The position numbers and the translations under genes are program-made. Below are positions 28,287 to 38,884 of a stretch of DNA of 64,000 bases, one piece after another (the first letter of the stretch is position 1; every line of letters begins with the position of its first letter). The stretch comes from Henningerozyma blattae CBS 6284 (lineage: Eukaryota > Ascomycota > Saccharomycetes > Saccharomycetales > Saccharomycetaceae). The notes below the pieces were generated by a model. It saw only the letters and a program-made list of their open reading frames with translations. It was not told the DNA's origin and made no database searches. Location: assembly GCF_000315915.1 (NCBI RefSeq), contig NC_020188.1, positions 1,257,501 through 1,321,500 on the forward strand, given 5' to 3'.

Positions 28287-29480
28287 CTATTCCAATGTAC
28301 ACCAATTTCTACCAGTATTAACTTGGTGGTTGCATAATGTTGGTTCTAATTTAAGACCAATTAAAGCAGCTATTAGAATCCCTAATGCATCAGCAATTGA
28401 AGTTGCACCCAATGCAAATTCTTGATCTCTTTTATTAGTGATATCATCCATAATATTTAAAAAAGTATTGACATATGATGCCCCACCCATGAAACCTTGA
28501 TAAAACATAAATATTAATATCCAAAATGGGCTCTTAAAAATGAAAAACCAAGATTGAGAAATAGCAATATTCAAATTAATGAATTGTAAAGTAGATATCA
28601 AATATAAATTTCTTAATCTAATTAAATGTGAAGTTGATCTGCAATAAACACACCTAACTGATATAATGCATTGTATGTAGTATACATATCTCTGAATTTT
28701 TTTGAAAAATAAATGCTTTTGGTCTGGATCTATGGGGAAAAGTAAAGTTGGTGATACTGCTTGGTTGATCAAATATTCAAATAAATAAACTGTTGTTAAT
28801 GGAAGCATGTATGGAATAAATAGCGTTTGTAATTTTTTTAAAGTATTAATGATAGTATTTTTAGAAAATGTTGTAGGTACTGAATCTGATATTTCAATTT
28901 CTTCCATATTTTCTTCCTCCAATAAGGTATATGATGAAGTTTTTGTAGTTGGTAACTTAAAATACAATAAAAAGCCCAATGGTAATATACTAAATAATAT
29001 TAGTGAAAAGTTAACGGAGAAGTTTAGAATTGAAGTTAATAATAAATAAAATCCACTACCAAATAATCCAGCCATACCTGTTCCTGAAGACCAACCTTGT
29101 AACGCAGTATTGCCATAAGCTGCTGTCAGTTGTAAAAAGGTAGTTTCTCCAAAACCGGAAGAGGCAGAAGCCATACAAATACCAATAATAGCAACCGTTA
29201 GATTAACTTTGGCCCTTGAAACTAAAATCATCCCTGAAATGCTACTAATAATTAATGCAAGGATACGATTTTTATAATTTAGGAAAGAGTTTTTACTATC
29301 TGACGTACTAATAAATGGTGATATAATCTTTATAATAAAGCATGGTAAAATGTCAGCTAATAAGATTGTTGTCTTAGGTAAACTAGGGCCTGCTATATCA
29401 AAAGCTGCAGATAAAATAACCACATAAAGAACATTGTTTAATAAACCAAATATCCAAAAATACACATAGTTAGGTTTCAT
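28287..29480 (-). CDS. YHC3: Battenin/CLN3 homologue Yhc3 (Btn1)
   Basis: Vacuolar/Golgi multi-pass membrane protein homologous to human CLN3, mutated in Batten disease; in yeast it affects vacuolar pH and arginine transport. The product is 397 aa (S. cerevisiae about 408) with around ten to eleven hydrophobic segments. CLN3 family blocks are evident: FWIFGLLNNVLYVVILSAA at the N-terminus, CMASASSGFGETTFLQL, the WSSGTGMAGLFGSG loop and the C-terminal region following ADALGILIAALIGL. The ATG at 29480 directly precedes FWIFG. It lies beside BIT61 in opposite orientation, as YJL058C-YJL059W. It is divergent from SDH8. Confidence 0.93.
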   Translation of the reverse strand: MKPNYVYFWIFGLLNNVLYVVILSAAFDIAGPSLPKTTILLADILPCFIIKIISPFISTSDSKNSFLNYKNRILALIISSISGMILVSRAKVNLTVAIIGICMASASSGFGETTFLQLTAAYGNTALQGWSSGTGMAGLFGSGFYLLLTSILNFSVNFSLILFSILPLGFLLYFKLPTTKTSSYTLLEEENMEEIEISDSVPTTFSKNTIINTLKKLQTLFIPYMLPLTTVYLFEYLINQAVSPTLLFPIDPDQKHLFFKKIQRYVYYIQCIISVRCVYCRSTSHLIRLRNLYLISTLQFINLNIAISQSWFFIFKSPFWILIFMFYQGFMGGASYVNTFLNIMDDITNKRDQEFALGATSIADALGILIAALIGLKLEPTLCNHQVNTGRNWCTLE

Positions 29481-29741
29481 TTTTTACCTACAATTTAAAC
29501 ATGTTTATGTATATATGGATATAAATAGCGATGAATCAAATGAGAAATTTTATTTGTGATGTATTTTTAAAGCTTTGTGATATTTTGTATATTTGGAATG
29601 AGCGCGCGTATTTTGTATAGACTTATAAAGTGACTTCAGATAGTTTCGCGATAGTTCATAAAAAGGGACTATAAAACTTTTAGATAAGAGTTATGAATAT
29701 TAAAAAAAAAAAAAATACAATCATAGAATTTTCCATTAATA

Positions 29742-30146
29742 ATGTTTCTAAGAAGAATTTCCCCCACCATTAAGCCAATATCTAAATCCATCATATCTTA
29801 TCACCATATTATTAATTGTCGTGGCTATAGTAGTAATAACGCATTTAGTAGTAACCAAACTCCACATCCACCTAGATTACCTGAAAATGAACAAAAAGAG
29901 TTTGAGAAATTACAAAGATTAGCTAATTCCCAACAAACTTTGGAAGATTATAACAAAGGTAAACCTATTACAAAAGATGGGAAGGAAAATACCGATAGTA
30001 TAGGAGAATTTTCACCTGAATATTCACCAACCATTGCAGAGTTTGAAGGGGACAAAAATCCTAAGACAGGGGAAATTGGTGGACCCAAGCAAGATCCAAC
30101 TCGTCATGGAGACTGGTCTTTTAATGGTAGAGTTACTGATTTTTGA
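29742..30146 (+). CDS. SDH8: Succinate dehydrogenase assembly factor Sdh8 (SDHAF4)
   Basis: Mitochondrial matrix chaperone that binds FAD-loaded Sdh1 and promotes its assembly with Sdh2. The 134-aa protein (S. cerevisiae Sdh8, YBR269C, about 138 aa) begins with a basic, hydroxylated presequence (MFLRRISPTIKPISKS). The C-terminal SDHAF4 signature is intact: GEIGGPKQDPTRHGDWSFNG followed by RVTDF. The clear ATG at 29742 lies after a poly(A) tract. It is divergent from YHC3, and its own promoter is the 261-bp gap, which contains GCGCGCG near 29602. Confidence 0.93.
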   Translation: MFLRRISPTIKPISKSIISYHHIINCRGYSSNNAFSSNQTPHPPRLPENEQKEFEKLQRLANSQQTLEDYNKGKPITKDGKENTDSIGEFSPEYSPTIAEFEGDKNPKTGEIGGPKQDPTRHGDWSFNGRVTDF

Positions 30147-30653
30147 ATACTGAATGAATGACCGACTACTTAAGTAGATAAATAATTATTAAATATTCCT
30201 AATATATACATTTTTTTGTAAATATAACATTTGAAAAAAAGAGTCATTTATTAAGGTAATTTAGGACAATACATTAGTTTGACGGTTATCTCTATAAAAT
30301 TTTTCAGGAAGTGAATCCTTTTATGAGTTTTCATTGACGTATCAATGATCTAATATAATAATAATAATATACATAGCTCGAATGTAGCTTGTATGTGAAG
30401 TGAAAAATAAATAAGAAATCAAAATAAAACGTAGAATCTAACCCAAAAATAAAACGTAAAATTTAACCTAAAAAAAAAAGAAAGAAAACCACGTAACAAT
30501 TCATTAATAGATAGCAATAAATGCATAAAAGTAATGCGAGTAATATAAAGTAGGAAAAATAATAGGAGAGCTGAACTGAACTGAACTGAACTGAACTGAA
30601 AAAGAAAAATTAGGCAGGAAAGATAAGAGAAAGAGAGATAACATTAGCAAGCA
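30147..30653. other. Convergent spacer SDH8/TSC10 with CTGAA repeat
   Basis: About 500 bp between convergent genes. It contains a perfect (CTGAA)6 microsatellite at 30571-30600 and purine-rich runs. No coding sequence recognised. Confidence 0.7.
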
Positions 30654-31832
30654 CTAGGATAGTTGATCCATTCTATTTTCGTGTTGTTTTTTAAACCATT
30701 TTGTAATTTGAATATTACAAAACAGCATATATATTGGGACGACGATCAGATTTGCAGTCACTCCAAATAAAAATTGCAGTACCCATAATGGGGAAGATGT
30801 GGAATGTTTATTTAGACCCAAATCTAGAGACATTAAAATCCAGCCAATTAAATCGGTAGTAATATCGTCATAACCTAATTTTAGCCATTTCAGGATTTTA
30901 TCTCTACATTCATCCGAAGAAATTGGAGCAGAAGGGCCTTCAATGATTTTTGTAATACTTGGTTTTGTCAATTCTTCGTTATCAAACCCTTCACTTTTAA
31001 AATTACCTGGATAAACACAAGAGATTCTAAAATGTGGTAGTTCCTGTCTAAGAATTGAAGCTAAAGCTTTTACTGATACTTTCATCGGAGCATATTGTGA
31101 GTAACCAATAAATGGGAAAAAAGTTGTACTTGAAGCAAAAAGAATCAAATGGCAATGGTCTAACAGCCTAGCCACTGTATGTGCTAAATATAAAACTGTC
31201 AAATAATTTGTCTTTACACCTAATTCTAATTCAGTTGGAGTTAGATCTTTGAATAATTTTGGAGTGGAACCACCTGCACAAGCAATGACTTGTGTTGGTA
31301 ATAAGTTATGTAATTGTAAAGTATCGAACATAGATTGAACATTATTATAGTTTGATAAGTCGCAAGGTATGTAAAACAATCTGTTTGAGGCAGAAGGAAT
31401 TGATAAGTCTATTGGATTTGTCATCTTAGCCAAATTAATCTTGGATGGATCCACTGATCTTCTTGCCTTTGAGGCAATATCTAAAGAGGCAGTTGTTAAC
31501 TTTTTTTCTGATCTCGAGGAAATAATAACTGTAGTGTTGATAGCATCTTTGAAATATTTCGTAGCAAAGGATTTCCCAAGACCTTGAGAGCCACCTGTGA
31601 TTAAAACAATTTGATTATTTAATTTAAAGGATCTATCCCATTTTTCATATGGGTCAATATACAAGACTCTTGATGTTCTTGAATAGGCAGACCTGGAAGA
31701 TATGCCCAATTCAATAGTATCTGTATTATTTGTTTTTGTAGCTTCTAAGATAGTGGAGCTCTCATCATCATCATGGACACTTATATCAAAATCATTTAGT
31801 AGACGTTGGTTTGACGTGGAATTTCTTGACAT
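30654..31832 (-). CDS. TSC10: 3-ketosphinganine reductase Tsc10
   Basis: NADPH-dependent short-chain dehydrogenase that reduces 3-ketodihydrosphingosine to dihydrosphingosine in the ER, the second step of sphingolipid synthesis. The protein is 392 aa, about 70 residues longer than S. cerevisiae Tsc10 (YBR265W, about 320), because of an N-terminal extension rich in Ser/Asp. SDR signatures are present: cofactor loop ITGGSQGLGKS, ACAGGS (an NAG-like motif), the catalytic Ser in ILFASSTT, and Y-x3-K in GYSQYAPMK. The C-terminus has hydrophobic segments (FGVTANLIVVPIYMLFCNI) for membrane association and a lysine-containing tail. Only one ATG, at 31832, fits. It is the last gene of the block before the esterase array. 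Confidence 0.92.
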   Translation of the reverse strand: MSRNSTSNQRLLNDFDISVHDDDESSTILEATKTNNTDTIELGISSRSAYSRTSRVLYIDPYEKWDRSFKLNNQIVLITGGSQGLGKSFATKYFKDAINTTVIISSRSEKKLTTASLDIASKARRSVDPSKINLAKMTNPIDLSIPSASNRLFYIPCDLSNYNNVQSMFDTLQLHNLLPTQVIACAGGSTPKLFKDLTPTELELGVKTNYLTVLYLAHTVARLLDHCHLILFASSTTFFPFIGYSQYAPMKVSVKALASILRQELPHFRISCVYPGNFKSEGFDNEELTKPSITKIIEGPSAPISSDECRDKILKWLKLGYDDITTDLIGWILMSLDLGLNKHSTSSPLWVLQFLFGVTANLIVVPIYMLFCNIQITKWFKKQHENRMDQLS

Positions 31833-33455
31833 GTTAAATTTATCTCTTACTTTTTTATTATTATGCTAATCTAGGTGAAAGTGTTCAGAAGAAAATAGAT
31901 ATTATACTAGTTGACAGTAGTAACAAAAATAAAATTTTCTTTTTTTTTTAAATAGAATAATTTAAGTGAGTGAAATGAAATGATTTGTTAAAATTGATTT
32001 GCTAATAAATTTGTAAATTTAGTAAGTGAAATATTTAGATTTATCACTTTGCACTTTTTTATTTGATGCTTTCTTTGGTGTGTTTTTTTCCTGCTGCTTC
32101 CCCCTTTCCTTCTTTTCATAAATAACTTCGGTGTAGTTGTCTAATGCAGTAGTGAAAAATACCAATACAGGAGTAAAGTTACAAATTCAGAAATAAAGAA
32201 ATAAGGATGTGATAATAATAAGTTCTTGTGATAGAGAGAAATACAAGCAGTGGGTTAAAATGAAATCGATAAATAAGATAATAAATACAAGGAAACTAGT
32301 GCAACATTTGAGAAAGGATTGTGAAACTTTGAGAAAGTAAGCTGGAGAAATAAACGGAATGGAGACAGATGACGTACCTGTCAATATTCAAAAAAGGAAT
32401 ATCAACCAACCGTCAATCCACTCAATACTCTCGCTTCAACGGGCGTTTGTCTTTTTGGAAAAGCATGCCATGATTCCAAAATATTATCCCACTATTCTCT
32501 CGATACTTTAAATTCGCTGTTGGATAAATGTCTGTGGAAACAATCACCCGTTTATCGATTTTTCCACAAGCTATTGATGGATCCACGCACAACCAAGTTT
32601 TTCTTCAAATTAGTCGATGCACTACAGAATAAACTTTCTAACAAATGCTGTGAAAAGGATGTACACCTAGAATTAAGGCACATTTGCGTTACATTATTTG
32701 AAAATATTTTTCAACTTTTTTTTCAATATTTTTTCAATTTTCCATTTTCTGCACTATTCTTCACTTGTTTTTCATGTTTACCACTTTTTCCATTATTTGT
32801 TTTACCCATTTTGCTTAGCTTTCCTAGTAGAAGAAAGGGTGAGCTCAGACCGACCCGCAATACTGCTGGGAATCCTGTCTTAAAGTAAACTGGCCTTTGC
32901 ATAATACCTGAACTAATTTACTCGCCACCAATGTTATTAATAGCTGACTGGATGTGGTACTGGTTTTAGCACAGCCGGTTTGGCAAGCTTCTCTACGGTG
33001 CTCGGCTTTGGATGCCTTTTACAGTAAATATTTCAATGTGAGCGGATGAGCCGATGATGACCCTATGAGCCGAACGATGAGATTAAGTCGAAAATTTTAC
33101 ATGGTAATTTGATACCAGAATAGATGAGGCTCATGTAAGCCGAAGTACAGTGTGTGGCTGGTGTGTAAACAAATACTAATTGATTAATGGACGGCATTAG
33201 CAGTTCACTACGTAATATGATGTGTAGCTATTTACGATATATCTATTCCTTTTAAGGTATAAAGTTGCATTGCAAGTTCATACCGGTATATTCACGTGAA
33301 CAGAATTTAGAATAGAAATTCGTGAGATTTAGTGGATACGAAGCCCCTGGGAGTATGTAGATGTATTAATATCGTAATAAATAATCATAGAAGAAAAGTA
33401 GTCATAGCACATTATCTAATCACGGAAAGATGCATCCGTATCATATTAACTACTC
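31833..33455. other. 1.6-kb gap with open frame lacking ATG
   Basis: TSC10 promoter at the left. A frame stays open from about 32373 to 32885 but has no suitable ATG near its start; the N-terminal half reads like protein (for example LDKCLWKQSPVYRFFHKLL), while the C-terminal part is a Phe-rich translation of poly(T). It may be a relic or chance. A TTCACGTGAA palindrome lies at about 33293-33302. No known gene recognised. Confidence 0.5.
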
Positions 33456-34374
33456 ATGGCAGAAACACATAGGGTGAACTGTGCTCAAAGGGGTCTTGAT
33501 CTCTTTAGCTCATGATTCAAAGGTCAATAACTGTAGAATGGCCTTGAATGTGTATTTGCCAAAGCAATACTACACACCAACTGCCGCTGACTTGACTAAG
33601 GAAAAGCCAATTCCAACCATCAACTTTTTAGTAGGAGGCCTAACAACTCAAAATTATGCTGCTGAAAGATCATTCATTCAATGGCAAGCAAATGCCTATG
33701 GATTTGCTGTTGTTTTCCCTGATACTTCTCCTAGAGGTCCGGATGTTCCAGATGTTCCAGATATCGAAGTAGTTGGACAAAGTGCTGGTTTCTATTTGAA
33801 TGCTACTGCTGAACCATTCGTTAAGAATTATCAGATGTTTGATTATGTCCATAAAGAACTACCTGCAGAACTTACCACATATTTCGATAAGGTATCGCCA
33901 GTCCGTGTTGATTTTTTGAAAAATGTTAGTATTATTGGTCACTCCATGGGTGGGTTGGGCTCTTTAACAGGTTATTTCAAATTGTTTCCCCGCTATAAAA
34001 GTTGCTCTGCATTTGCACCTATAGTTAATCCAAGCTCCTCGGATTCAACCATTGCTTAAATAAGCTTCAATGCTTATTTCAAAGATCCCAAATAGGAATC
34101 TGCAGCATATGATCCTTGTGAACTGGTTAAATCAACAACTCTCACCGCGAAAAATGTCGATGGTAAGCAAGTTTTGATTACTGTGGGACCAACTGATTAA
34201 TATTATGAGACGGATCTACATTGCCAAAGAATCTTAGATTTCGCAAAAGGTACTGTTTGGGAAGGGAAAATCACCTTTCAATTGATTAAAGGGTTCGATC
34301 ATCAATCCTATTTGATTGCTACAGAGATTGGGAATCATGCAAAATTTCATGCAAAATACTTGGGACTTTTATAA
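33456..34374 (+). pseudogene. S-formylglutathione hydrolase pseudogene, copy 1
   Basis: First of three tandem copies of the YJL068C-type esterase. A start codon at 33456 matches the other copies, but one extra base within the first 11 codons (near 33486-33492) shifts the frame. After the shift the frame is open until in-frame stops at 34057 (TAA), 34093 (TAG) and 34198 (TAA). The homologous end is at 34374. The nucleophile motif GHSMGG is still encoded, but the Asp of the triad lies in a decayed region where a stop now sits nearby. Nucleotide identity to copy 2 is near-complete in the middle (about 33766-34010) and lower at the ends. Confidence 0.9.
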
Positions 34375-35620
34375 CTATAAAAAAGAGTGCTGCTTGCAAT
34401 TTTTTAAAAATATCTTTGATACTATTCTTTATTCTTCGTATATTTATTTATTCTACACAATTTTTTTTTCTTGATAATACTATTTATTCTTCGTATATAT
34501 ATATTCTGCATAAATATTTTTATTATTTTTTTTTGAAATAATAACTATTACTATAGCATTGAGATAAGAGAGATCTGCGTTTTACAAATCGTCTGGGCTA
34601 TCCAAAGATTAATTAGCCGCCATATCAGTTATCCATTTCGGAAAAGTTTTCGATCCATAAAAAACAAGCTCAAAAAGATTACTTCGACATATTACTTCTA
34701 ACCTTTCATCAAAAAAATTAAAGATATCTAGAAAGGTTAAAGAAAATGTTGCATATTTTCATTCTGTTTAGGTAATATATATTTTAAGCAGTACACTTTC
34801 TCTTCCGTCTACTACTCTTTTTTTTTAATTAAACAAGGTTAGTATGTTAAAAATATTACAAGTGCCTAAAGTCATTACGTATGCGCACTATCACGCTTAA
34901 AATAAAATATCATTAGCTACAGTTGTTTTTTTCGTAAATTATTTGCCTTTGAACAATTGAGCCCCATGGTTATAGCTCCTAACTTAGAAATTCTTCTCAA
35001 AGTTCCCTTATCCGATTCGAAATACGATGAGTAATCTGACGTCTTGTGTTATATCTGAAGAAAAATATACGAGCCTTAGGACTGTTTCCTGGTAATCTTA
35101 CATCCATAGAATAGAATAAAGTTATCATCTAGTGTGATATCTTTCATGTACCTTCCGGGAATACAGTTTATGTAATCAGGCAATCCAAGGGCTAATATTG
35201 GTCGGCCGATATCTAAAAAACCTCTACTACTAATAATGAAAACAGTTACTATATACCGTCGTGCAGTTTAATACACTGGTAGATATGGTTTATTAAGTAG
35301 TTACACGAAATAAACTTCTCCACATTAAAGGATACATGTAGATACTGAATAATAATTTATCATTTACCCCTCTTTTTACCCTTTTTTTTTGAAATCTAGT
35401 CTGCATTACATGAACATTATATTTATCTATATATTATCAGTTAGCACATTTTCAATGAAAAATTCATATATAAAGAATCATTGAATTATCAATCAAATTG
35501 AATATAATTCTTCATTTTTCTTAACTTCAATTAGATGGTTAAAAAATATCAATACTGATAGGTTTTTATACATTCAAAAAAAACGAAGCATCAACACCAC
35601 TAAAAATAAGCAACATCATA
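34375..35620. other. Spacer between esterase copies 1 and 2
   Basis: About 1.25 kb. It shares scattered similarity with the 36539-37963 spacer: the immediate 3' flank (around AACTATAAAA and the later GATTAGCCGCCA/AATTAGCCGCCA words) and the upstream block near 35155-35290 versus 37505-37630 (CTTCCGGGA.TACAGTTTAT words). The duplicated unit therefore includes the whole promoter and terminator. No other gene. Confidence 0.65.
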
Positions 35621-36538
35621 ATGGAAGAAACACATAGAGTTAACTGTGCCCAAGGTATTTTGATCTCTTTAGCTCATGATTCAAAGGTCAATAACTGTAG
35701 AATGGCCTTGAATGTGTATTTGCCAAAGCAATATTATACGCCAAATGCCGCTGACTTGACTAAGGAAAAACCAATTCCAACTATCTACTTTTTGGTAGGG
35801 GTCTCGGCAAATCAAAATTATGCGACTGAAAGATCATTCATTCAATGGCAAGCAGATACCTATGGATTTGCTGTTGTTTTCCCTGATACTTCTCCTAGAG
35901 GTCCGGATGTCCCAGATGTTCCAGATATCGAAGTAGTTGGACAAAGTGCTGGTTTCTATTTGAATGCTACTGCTGAACCATTCGTTAAGAATTATCAGAT
36001 GTTTGATTATGTCCATAAAGAACTACCTGCAGAACTTACCACATATTTCGATAAGGTATCACCAGTCCGTGTTGATTTTTTGAAAAATGTTAGTATTATT
36101 GGTCACTCCATGGGTGGGTTGGGCTCTTTAACAGGTTATTTCAAATTGTTTCCCCGCTATAAAAGTTGTTCTGCTTTTGCACCTGTAGTTAATCCAACTT
36201 CTTCTGATTCAAATGCTGGTCAAATAAGTTTTAAGACTTATTTGAAAGATCCTGAATCGGAATCTGCAGCATATGATCCTTGTGAACTGATTAAATCAAC
36301 AACTCTTACTGCACAAGATGTAGACGGTAAACAAGTTTTGATTACTGTAGGAACAAAGGATCACTTGTACGATACTGAATTACATTCCCAAAGAATCTTA
36401 GAATTTACAAAAGGTACTGTTTGGGAAGGGAAAATCACCGTTCAATTGATTAAAGGGTTCGATCATCAATCCTATTTGATTGCTACAGAGATTGGAAATC
36501 ATGCAAAGTTTCACGCAAAACACTTGGGACTTTTATAA
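35621..36538 (+). CDS. S-formylglutathione hydrolase-like esterase, copy 2
   Basis: 305-aa esterase-D/S-formylglutathione hydrolase homologue (S. cerevisiae YJL068C, about 299 aa), which hydrolyses S-formylglutathione to formate and glutathione in formaldehyde detoxification. An alpha/beta-hydrolase triad is intact: S163 (GHSMGG), D247 (GTKDHLYD) and H282 (GFDHQSY). The conserved FPDTSPRG and GQSAGFYLNAT blocks are present. Unlike copy 3, the oxyanion-hole region after IYFL reads VGVSANQN rather than DGLSADQN, so activity may differ. The first 120 bp are almost identical to copy 3 and the middle to copy 1, suggesting gene conversion. ATG at 35621. Confidence 0.88.
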   Translation: MEETHRVNCAQGILISLAHDSKVNNCRMALNVYLPKQYYTPNAADLTKEKPIPTIYFLVGVSANQNYATERSFIQWQADTYGFAVVFPDTSPRGPDVPDVPDIEVVGQSAGFYLNATAEPFVKNYQMFDYVHKELPAELTTYFDKVSPVRVDFLKNVSIIGHSMGGLGSLTGYFKLFPRYKSCSAFAPVVNPTSSDSNAGQISFKTYLKDPESESAAYDPCELIKSTTLTAQDVDGKQVLITVGTKDHLYDTELHSQRILEFTKGTVWEGKITVQLIKGFDHQSYLIATEIGNHAKFHAKHLGLL

Positions 36539-37963
36539 CTATAAAAGGAGAAGTACTACTTGAGTTTCATAAAAAATGCTTGACATTATCGTTTATACTT
36601 TTTATATATTCTACATAAATATTTTCTTTTATTTTATTTAAAAAAAACTACTGGTATAGTATTATTGTGTGAAGGGTCTGAGTTTTACAAATCCCCCGAA
36701 ATTTCAAAAAAATTGATTAGCCGCCAAGTAAGTTTGAGTGGTTATAATTATTGAATAGTAAAATAAATGGCGTCTAGAAATGTGAAAAAAATATTAAACA
36801 ATGCTACGCAATTGAAGTAATAAATTCTCCAAGTAGCTTGCTTACCTTTCTCTTCAGTCTATTATGGTTATCTTACAAAGTCACTTGGGAAGATATACAC
36901 TCATTTTGTTCTAATGACATTAGGGAAACAAAGAATTTTCAAGATATGCAGAGATATGAAATTTTATGCATACTCGAAATCTTGGTATCAAGAAGTATTG
37001 CTACTGATTGATAAGAAATAGTACTAAGTAGGTAGTAAACTACAACTACGCGAAAATAACCAGTATACGCAGTTGTAAACTTAAAAAGTCGAAGTGCGGG
37101 GACATTGGGGAATGATATTTCAATGTAGCCTTTATTTTTACCAAGTAAATAAGGTAAATACGTTAGGCTGATAGCAATTGCCTGAACCCTTCAACATATA
37201 CATATGTATACTGCCAGACTAGAAATAAAATTACAATAGGGCCAACGTATATCGTTTTTCTCGTATACAGTTTTCCTTTGAATGCTTTTACCCCAGGTTT
37301 ATTGTTCCCAGCTTGGCAGTTCATTTTCGATCTTCCCTTATTTGCTTTGAAACACGGCTGATAATTTTATGGCTTGCGTTATGTCCGAAGGCAATCGCAC
37401 GTGTTGTAAGATACTAGCAACCTTACATATGTATAATATGATAGGGTATTTTTATCATTAGCAGGCATTTTTTTTCATTAGAAGGTATTCTGTCATTTCA
37501 TCTACCTTCCGGGACTACAGTTTATACAGGCAGGAAATCCAACAAACTCTATTAGCCGATCGAAACCTAAAAAGCCCCCACTAATAAAACAAATTTGTAT
37601 AAACCGATACGCGATCTAATACACCCGTGGAAATAAATCGCCGGACAGCTATACGTAATGATTATTCCCCACATGAAAAAAAAGTAAAAAAAAAGCACAT
37701 ACTGCACAATAGTTTAACACACATTTGGGGTCAGTAATGCTTCATACGTGCATTCTATTTGTCTCCACATTGTTAGCTAACACGTCTTGAATAAAAAACT
37801 CTTGTATAAAAAGCATTGAATTATCAACCAAATTGATGATACTATTTCATCTTTCTTTTCTTCAGTTAGAAATATAAAAACATCAGCAACGGTACGTTTT
37901 GAATAGTATTCAAATAACCAATCAATAGCATCAATAAAAAAAATTTTTAAAAGCGACATCATT
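36539..37963. other. Spacer between esterase copies 2 and 3
   Basis: About 1.4 kb, partly homologous to the previous spacer. Contains a CACGTG near 37398 and AT-rich promoter sequence for copy 3. No other gene seen. Confidence 0.6.
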
Positions 37964-38884
37964 ATGGAAGAAACACATAGAGTTAACTGTGCCCAAGGTA
38001 TTTTGATCTCTTTAGCTCATGATTCAAAGGTCAATAACTGTAGAATGGTCTTGAATGTGTATTTGCCAAAGCAATATTACGCACCAAATGCCGCTGAAAA
38101 GACTAAAGAGAAGCCAATTCCAACTATCTATTTCTTAGATGGTCTTTCAGCTGATCAAAATCATGCTCCTGAAACTTCATTCATTCAATGGCAAGCTGAT
38201 ATCTACGGATTTGCTGTTGTTTTCCCTGATACCTCACCAAGAGGTGAAGAAGTCCCTGACTTTAAGGATATTTTTGAATTAGGTCAAAGTGGTGGTTATT
38301 ATATCAATGCTTCGAAAGAACCATTCGCCAAATATTATAATATGTTTGATTATGTCCATAAGGAAATGCCAAATGAATTGACTACTTATTTCAATAAGAT
38401 CTCACCAGTTCGTGTCGATTTCTTGGAAAATGTTAGTATCATTGGTCATTCAATGGGTGGTATGGGTTCATTGATGGGGTACTTGAAAACTTTCCCTCAC
38501 TACAAAAGTTGTTCTGCCATCGCACCATTAACTAATCCAACTTCAGAAGATTCCAAGGCTGGTCACATGGGTCTACATACTTATTTAAAGAACCCAGAAG
38601 TGGAAGGTTTTGAATGGGACCCTTGTTATTTGATTAAAGACAAAAAGTTTACTGAGGAAAATGTCAAAGGTCACAGTATTTTGGTTACCCAAGGTACCAC
38701 AGACCCTATTATTGAAACTGAATTGCATTCAGACAGACTTGTGGAATACGCAAAGGGTACTCCTTGGCAAGGTAAGATTATTTATCAATTCATGGAAGGT
38801 TTCGACCATGGTTCTTACTTGATTGCCACAGAAATTCCAAATCATGCTAAATATCATGCCAAGCGTTTAGGTTTAACCGAATAA
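37964..38884 (+). CDS. S-formylglutathione hydrolase, copy 3 (probable main copy)
   Basis: 306-aa homologue of S. cerevisiae YJL068C, cytosolic serine esterase acting on S-formylglutathione in glutathione-dependent formaldehyde detoxification. Triad S163 (GHSMGG), D247 (GTTDPIIE) and H282 (GFDHGSY) are intact, and the oxyanion-region YFLDGLS is closest to the usual family YLSGLT form. It lies nearest UTP18, the position occupied by YJL068C relative to YJL069C, so it is probably the ancestral copy, with 1 and 2 derived from it. Codon use is more biased to favoured codons (TTG, GGT, GTC) than in copy 2, suggesting higher expression. Confidence 0.92.
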   Translation: MEETHRVNCAQGILISLAHDSKVNNCRMVLNVYLPKQYYAPNAAEKTKEKPIPTIYFLDGLSADQNHAPETSFIQWQADIYGFAVVFPDTSPRGEEVPDFKDIFELGQSGGYYINASKEPFAKYYNMFDYVHKEMPNELTTYFNKISPVRVDFLENVSIIGHSMGGMGSLMGYLKTFPHYKSCSAIAPLTNPTSEDSKAGHMGLHTYLKNPEVEGFEWDPCYLIKDKKFTEENVKGHSILVTQGTTDPIIETELHSDRLVEYAKGTPWQGKIIYQFMEGFDHGSYLIATEIPNHAKYHAKRLGLTE

